DNA of 58,209 nucleotides from Chlamydiia bacterium (GTDB lineage Bacteria; Chlamydiota; Chlamydiia; Chlamydiales; GCA-2402025), in assembly GCA_022601395.1 (NCBI GenBank), contig JAJACS010000011.1, forward strand, positions 1 through 58,209, in the 5' to 3' direction. Every line of letters begins with the position of its first letter. Position 1 is the first letter of the stretch. The notes beneath the pieces were generated by a model. It did no database searches. It saw only the letters and a list, made by a program, of their open reading frames with translations, and was not told the origin of the DNA. Made by a program: the position numbers and the translations under genes. This document shows positions 54,149 through 58,209 of the stretch, piece by piece.

Positions 54149-54172
54149 CTTCTTTTAAATATCTCCCTGACA

Positions 54173-55693
54173 TTATAAACCCCAAGATTGAACGTTTCCG
54201 TTTGATGTTGGAGTTGTATCCACAGTAGTTGTGGCAAAGTTGTAATTATAGATTACGTAGTTTTTACTTGGGAAAACAAGGTTTGTAAAAGGGCTTGATT
54301 TCGCAGTTGTATTTAGCTTGAGTGATGCTGTAATAAATGCCATGAAATCAGAAAGTTGCCAATTCCCAAAGAAATTTAAACTTTGTGAGGGGTCGTAGTT
54401 AAGGCTGAACATCCAGTAGATATTATCAACCATAGATTGTGTTAGGTTTGGCTGCGTGTTCCACGCTGTTGTAATCTCCGTTCTTGTAAACTTAGAGTTT
54501 GTTTCTGTAAACGTTGCCCCAACGGAATCTAAAGTGAGAAGGTCATTTTCTTGTACAGAGCTTACTACGCCGATCTTGCGATTGTGGATATTATTTACAG
54601 AGTCTTTTGCAAACAGAATCGGGTCTGCAAAAGTTTTGAAGACTGTATCGCTGTTACCATTAAGCTTTGTAGAGTGTTGCATGAATGAAATACGCCCTGT
54701 TCCTGTAACATAAGGAAGATCTCGTAACATTTGGTTAAAAATCCTTCCGGCATTACCGCCATTATGAGTTCCCAGGTGCGGAATAAATCCAGAGGCAAAC
54801 ATAGCAGGTATGCTTGTTTGGTAAGCCTGTATATATACAGACTGCAGCAAAGGTGCTTTTGGGTTTCCTCCTCTTGACCAGGTCGGCTGAGGATTAGCAG
54901 GGAATGTAGAAATAGAACCTGCTAAAATAGAGCTGACGGGAAATGTAGATAAATTCGCGTAGGTTGGCTTAGATTCATCTATGCCAAGCGTTGTCCCGAG
55001 TCGCGTGTCTCCAAGGCTATTTAGCCACTTATACTCATCTGCATAGTTGTATAAAAGTTGTTGAACATCCTTCGTTGCGCTTTTGAACTGAGGGTCAAAT
55101 GCGACTTCTTTAATCCCTGGAACTTGAGCAATGATGGCTTTGGACCAGTCGAGCATCTCATCTATTTGAGAGAAGTAGTCTGTAAGGCCAGTGTCTGGCT
55201 TAGGGTTTACAGTAGGGTAGGAGCCTGCACCAGCTGTACTAGAAAAACCTCCGGACTCAAAGAATATAGAGAGTTCAAATCCTGACACTTGTTTCGACAT
55301 TGTCGAAAACAAGGTGTTTGCTTTGCTTATAAACGAGTTTGCGCTTGTGTTTGTTGGTCCAAAAAAGCTATTTGCGCTTGGGTCTTTTATAAAGATGATA
55401 GCTCTTTTAATGTTTCTTCTTTGGCAGAGCGCTGTTAGGTCATCGAAATGCTGAGGCAGGTTATTATTCGTTGTGTTTGTTAAATAATCCCAAAGCAGGA
55501 AGTTTTGAGCTGAAAAAGCTTCTAACGCGCTTTCTTGTGCGCTTTTAGGCTGTGGAGCAAGGCCGGGGAGAGTGTCTCTTCCTTGTTGCACAATAGTATC
55601 AAAAAACTGGTTCAGGTGCTCTTGTAATGGATTAGAAAAACTAGTGGCTGTTTGAAAAACTAAAAGAACACTAAAAATGATACGAGAGAGCAA
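54173..55693 (-). CDS. Exported protein of unknown function
   Basis: A 506-residue protein of no recognised family. The start is a TTG at 55693 with GGGGAGG five bases upstream; it opens a signal peptide (LLSRIIFSVLLVFQTATSFS). The alternative frame start at 55735 is also a TTG but would place charged residues before the signal. The mature part is rich in Asn, Ser, Thr and Phe and contains RNIKRAIIFIKDPSANSF, SGFELSIFFESGGF, IKEVAFDPQF and PHLGTHNGGNAG; an alpha/beta-barrel hydrolase fold is conceivable but unproven. It overlaps the upstream outer-membrane protein gene by 23 bases and probably works with it. Confidence 0.72.
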   Translation of the reverse strand: MLSRIIFSVLLVFQTATSFSNPLQEHLNQFFDTIVQQGRDTLPGLAPQPKSAQESALEAFSAQNFLLWDYLTNTTNNNLPQHFDDLTALCQRRNIKRAIIFIKDPSANSFFGPTNTSANSFISKANTLFSTMSKQVSGFELSIFFESGGFSSTAGAGSYPTVNPKPDTGLTDYFSQIDEMLDWSKAIIAQVPGIKEVAFDPQFKSATKDVQQLLYNYADEYKWLNSLGDTRLGTTLGIDESKPTYANLSTFPVSSILAGSISTFPANPQPTWSRGGNPKAPLLQSVYIQAYQTSIPAMFASGFIPHLGTHNGGNAGRIFNQMLRDLPYVTGTGRISFMQHSTKLNGNSDTVFKTFADPILFAKDSVNNIHNRKIGVVSSVQENDLLTLDSVGATFTETNSKFTRTEITTAWNTQPNLTQSMVDNIYWMFSLNYDPSQSLNFFGNWQLSDFMAFITASLKLNTTAKSSPFTNLVFPSKNYVIYNYNFATTTVDTTPTSNGNVQSWGL

Positions 55694-56420
55694 GTTTTCC
55701 TCCCCAAGAGGTGTAAGATTGTGGTTGGATTCCAAGTGCTAGCCCGGAATTTGTAACAGCTTTAGAATTGCCTGATTTAAAGACGTTATAGAAGGGAGTC
55801 AAGGATAGATGTAAGTAGTCAGCAATATTCCAAGTAATAGGAAGTTCTACAAACCAGCTAGGTTTGCTATCAAGGGACCACCTTGCGCCTTTCAAAGTGT
55901 TGATATCGAGTATAGTTTCTAAGTTGTATTGATATTCTCCACGAAGAGTGAGTGTTAATGCGTCAATAGGAGTTATGGAAAAAGAGCCTCCAAAGGGAAG
56001 GTACGGAACATAGTATGTATATTTTACAGGAGCAAAGCCCGTAAACCTGTTTTCTTCTTCTATGTAGTGATATCCATAGCCTATGTAGGGGATGAACCTA
56101 CACATAACGCTTGTTCCAAAGGCAACAACATAGCCTATTTTAAGACCTCCTAAAAGGTCTGTCATATCCATTTTGTTGTTGATGCTTGATTGCTTTACAG
56201 AGCCAAAGGTCCCCTCAAAGAACACGTTTGCGTAGAAGCTATAGTTTTTTGAGTATTCATAGCCAGCAGTAAGCCCCCATTCATTCCCTCTAAAACTGCC
56301 TAAACCTTCTAGATCTATACGAGAACGCTTGTATTTTGGGCCTAAGTAAAAGCTAGAGGGTTTCTCCGCAAAGATCTGTGTAGCAAATAGTGTTAAAAAA
56401 ATGAGAAGTGATTTTTTCAC
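55671..56420 (-). CDS. Outer-membrane beta-barrel protein
   Basis: A 249-residue protein with a signal peptide (MKKSLLIFLTLFATQIFA) and many amphipathic strands rich in Tyr and Gly (GLTAGYEYSKNYSFYANVFF, IPYIGYGYHYIEEENRF, LTLRGEYQYNLETILDI), ending in LALSYHF with a terminal Phe. This fits an eight- to twelve-stranded OmpA- or OmpW-like barrel. It is not close to the MOMP-like array. The downstream unknown exported protein overlaps its end, so the two form one unit. Confidence 0.8.
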   Translation of the reverse strand: MKKSLLIFLTLFATQIFAEKPSSFYLGPKYKRSRIDLEGLGSFRGNEWGLTAGYEYSKNYSFYANVFFEGTFGSVKQSSINNKMDMTDLLGGLKIGYVVAFGTSVMCRFIPYIGYGYHYIEEENRFTGFAPVKYTYYVPYLPFGGSFSITPIDALTLTLRGEYQYNLETILDINTLKGARWSLDSKPSWFVELPITWNIADYLHLSLTPFYNVFKSGNSKAVTNSGLALGIQPQSYTSWGGKLALSYHF

Positions 56421-56510
56421 AAACTAGAGCTCCTTAAACTGAAAGACGAATATGCAATTTTGCTGCAAAATTAGGAAGAAATTTTTAAAGGGAGGATGGA
56501 AGCAATTACA

Positions 56511-56542
56511 AAATGACCGAATTAATGCAAATTCGGCCATTT
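56511..56542 (-). terminator. Likely terminator after the methyltransferase-like gene
   Basis: AAATG-A-CCGAATT (56511-56523) pairs with AATTCGG-C-CATTT (56530-56542) with a single mismatch, followed on the minus strand by a short T-rich stretch. Confidence 0.5.
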
Positions 56543-56580
56543 AGAGTATATCAATTAGGTTTAAGGGTATGAAAATTCAA

Positions 56581-57261
56581 TTAAAAATCTACGATCTTTC
56601 TACATATGATCAACTGTTCATTTTCGATGTACTCAACACAGTTCCTTCCAAAAACACTGCGAACTTCATCAAGATATTCAACAATAGCAGCGTTTCTTTG
56701 AAAGTTCCCTGTCGCATGGTCTGGAGTTCCACTGCCGTTTCCAGGCCATGTGATAAATTGAGCTCTTCCGTAGTTTTTAATAGAGTTAAAAACCTGTTGT
56801 ATATGTTTTCTACGTTCAACAGGGTCTTCTATCACATTAAGTACGCTTATAGAAGATGCGCTATCGAATGGTTGACCTTTTGCGATTTCTTCTACTTCTT
56901 TGTTGTGTTCAGGGGAACGCATAAATGGGTCATAGACGTGCATTTCAGTAACGCTTTTTTGACGGAGTGCATAGCTTTTATTGAAGTCGTGCTCTCCTCC
57001 ACCAATGTCTATATGGCGAGGGCCTAAGCGGCTATGTCTAGCAATAAGGTCGAATGCACCGAACCCTTCTGTTGGGTCAACTTGATGTGTATAAGGGTCG
57101 ATCGAGTGTCCTGTAACATTTCCATTTTCCCATGTACGGGTAGTTTTGCTTACGCTTTCTGATGCGCCATTTGCGCTTTCTGGGTAGTCATAGCGCTCAC
57201 CACCTGCGGTATGGTCATCTGCTATATCGACATTCATTCTTTCTACTGCTGGAACTGCCAT
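56581..57261 (-). CDS. Orphan methyltransferase-like protein
   Basis: A 226-residue protein with what looks like a class I SAM-binding core: motif I HIDIGGGEHDF (residues 83-93), MHVYDPFMRS as the acidic strand 2, and SSISVLNVIEDPVERRKHI in the place of motif IV-V. The first 60 residues are polar and unlike any domain I know. The substrate is unknown. The ATG at 57261 has AGAAGG six bases upstream and is preferred over the TTG at 57279. It is flanked by non-coding DNA on both sides and stands alone. Confidence 0.65.
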   Translation of the reverse strand: MAVPAVERMNVDIADDHTAGGERYDYPESANGASESVSKTTRTWENGNVTGHSIDPYTHQVDPTEGFGAFDLIARHSRLGPRHIDIGGGEHDFNKSYALRQKSVTEMHVYDPFMRSPEHNKEVEEIAKGQPFDSASSISVLNVIEDPVERRKHIQQVFNSIKNYGRAQFITWPGNGSGTPDHATGNFQRNAAIVEYLDEVRSVFGRNCVEYIENEQLIICRKIVDF

Positions 57262-57567
57262 ATGAAACCTTCTTTTCAAATAAAGATAGTAGTATTATAC
57301 ACTTTTTTTTAATTAATTTGAATTAAAAACCATAAAAATTAGTTTAATCGCGATTATCGAAGTCTTTTTATTAGGGTGGAAGGGTATATGACGCTATGGA
57401 TAGATCCTTAAGTCGTTCTAGATAAGTTGGATGCTTGTATTTTAGATAGGAGTGAGTTCTATCATAGATGAGCGATCCTTTGTGGTGTCTACTATATGGT
57501 GAATAAAGGGGCTCTCTATAGGAAGGGTAAATAAGGCCAGCAAAGGGACTTTGCTGGCGCAGTAGTT
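57262..57567. other. Intergenic region with no supported gene
   Basis: About 306 bases. The left part, upstream of the methyltransferase-like gene, is very AT-rich. The right end holds the terminator of the AraC-type gene. A minus-strand frame open over about 190 bases has no ATG and crosses the terminator, so I do not call it. Confidence 0.45.
57536..57558 (-). terminator. Terminator of the AraC-type gene
   Basis: A perfect 10-bp stem (57536-57545 with 57549-57558) with a 3-nt loop, 9 bases past the stop at 57568; minus-strand bases after it read CTTATTT. Confidence 0.65.
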
Positions 57568-58209
57568 TTATATGAGAGGGATAAAGATCTTTGTGATCAA
57601 CTTATCAGGATTTGTATGTATGTACTCTTTATTAAAGTACTCACTAAGAACAAGTCTTGAGTCGTCACACTTTTCTTTACTTTCAGCAAGCCATTTTAAA
57701 AAGATCTGATCGAAGGTTTCTCTAAGCCCTTCATAAGATCCTTTATGGATGAAAATTGCACACTTTCCACCTTTATACGTTTGTCTGCTTAGTCCGTACT
57801 CTTCATTATTTTGAGAAGAAGTATGGATGCATGCATCGTATCTTAGGTTTTCTTTGTCTGTAATATTGGGATCATCATGCGAGATTCCAAAGTAGCGAAG
57901 CTCTTTAGAGTCTAAATGTTTTTCTCCAATATAACGATTGAGTTTTTCCCAGGCTTTTACTCCTGATTTTCTATAGTCACCTTGTTCTCTAATGAAATAA
58001 AGATCAAGATCATCAACGTTCTCTATTGTGTCTGGTTGTATCATAGGTATTTCCTTTAAGTTTAATGTGATATTGTAAGCAGACTTAAAAAGAGCTCTGA
58101 AGTTTTTAGGAGTTTCTCCTTTATGCTTTCGGAACGCTTTTGTAAAAGAAGAGGGAGTATCAAAACCACTTTCAAGAGCGATAGAGGTAACATTTGCTTT
58201 GGAATAAGC
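57568..58209 (-). CDS. AraC-family regulator with GyrI-like domain, cut by right edge
   Basis: The minus-strand frame runs open from base 58209 to the stop at 57568, so the N-terminus is outside the window. The visible 213 residues open with the second half of an AraC/XylS DNA-binding domain (VTSIALESGFDTPSSFTKAF, then KHKGETPKNFRA), followed by a GyrI-like effector-binding domain (residues about 60-213 of the visible part, with YDACI, KGGKCAIFIHKGSYEGLRET and a C-terminal IFIPL). The ATG at 58044 is internal and should not be taken as the start. Regulators with this fusion sense small hydrophobic molecules or drugs. Confidence 0.85.
   Translation of the reverse strand, partial: AYSKANVTSIALESGFDTPSSFTKAFRKHKGETPKNFRALFKSAYNITLNLKEIPMIQPDTIENVDDLDLYFIREQGDYRKSGVKAWEKLNRYIGEKHLDSKELRYFGISHDDPNITDKENLRYDACIHTSSQNNEEYGLSRQTYKGGKCAIFIHKGSYEGLRETFDQIFLKWLAESKEKCDDSRLVLSEYFNKEYIHTNPDKLITKIFIPLI

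Noticed and set aside
57370..57560. Minus-strand open frame after the AraC-type gene
   Set aside because: No ATG, only weak CTG-type starts, and the frame crosses the terminator hairpin of the upstream gene.
58042..58044. ATG at 58044 as start of a stand-alone GyrI-like protein
   Set aside because: The frame upstream is open to the window edge and encodes an AraC-type helix-turn-helix, so this ATG is internal.

Overview
The window looks like a chromosome segment from a chlamydia-related (environmental) bacterium of the phylum Chlamydiae. Four signals support this. The type III secretion block reads sctJ, an unnamed gene, sctL, sctR, sctS, sctT, which is the order of Chlamydia trachomatis CT559-CT564. 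The block rpsL-rpsG-fusA-rpsJ beside a tail-specific protease matches CT436-CT441. The set gpmA, a NifS-like gene, a NifU-like gene, birA, rodA, a P-type ATPase and a pseudouridine synthase echoes CT720-CT727. There is also a tandem array of MOMP-like porins. A complete pyrimidine operon, acetyl-CoA synthetase and many porin paralogues argue against Chlamydia itself and for an amoeba- or arthropod-associated family. The species cannot be named from this window. Gene identities come from recognising motifs and remembered family sequences; no database was searched.

Layout. 1-6295 (minus): five tandem MOMP-like outer-membrane proteins, several with their own terminator. 6503-10945 (minus): type III secretion export apparatus, stator protein and inner ring. 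11060-22730 (minus): a ten-gene operon, carA-carB-GT9-pyrB-pyrI-pyrC-pyrD-pyrE-pyrF-GT2, encoding all of UMP synthesis plus two glycosyltransferases. It is headed by a near-consensus promoter, a 14-codon leader ORF and an intrinsic terminator ending exactly at the carA start codon, which looks like a transcription attenuator. 22841-31880: YVTN propeller protein, a glycosidase-like propeller paired with a nonulosonate cytidylyltransferase, a Zn/Cd ATPase, a solute-binding lipoprotein and glycogen phosphorylase. 32113-34837 (plus): four unrecognised small membrane proteins, the first and last of which appear to be paralogues. 34827-37743 (minus): phosphate permease, its PhoU-like partner and a pseudouridine synthase. 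37864-46783: EamA transporter, acs, gpmA, NifS/NifU-like pair, birA, rodA and a small lipoprotein. 46848-50200 (minus): str-type ribosomal operon. 50576-58209: Tsp protease, DUF4143 ATPase, tRNA-Phe, an exported protein with a beta-barrel partner, an orphan methyltransferase-like gene and an AraC-type regulator cut by the right edge.

The most interesting items are the carA attenuator, the PyrE/PyrF pair that reads like the two halves of animal UMP synthase, and the four-gene membrane cluster. No CRISPR array, insertion sequence, integrase or prophage gene was seen.
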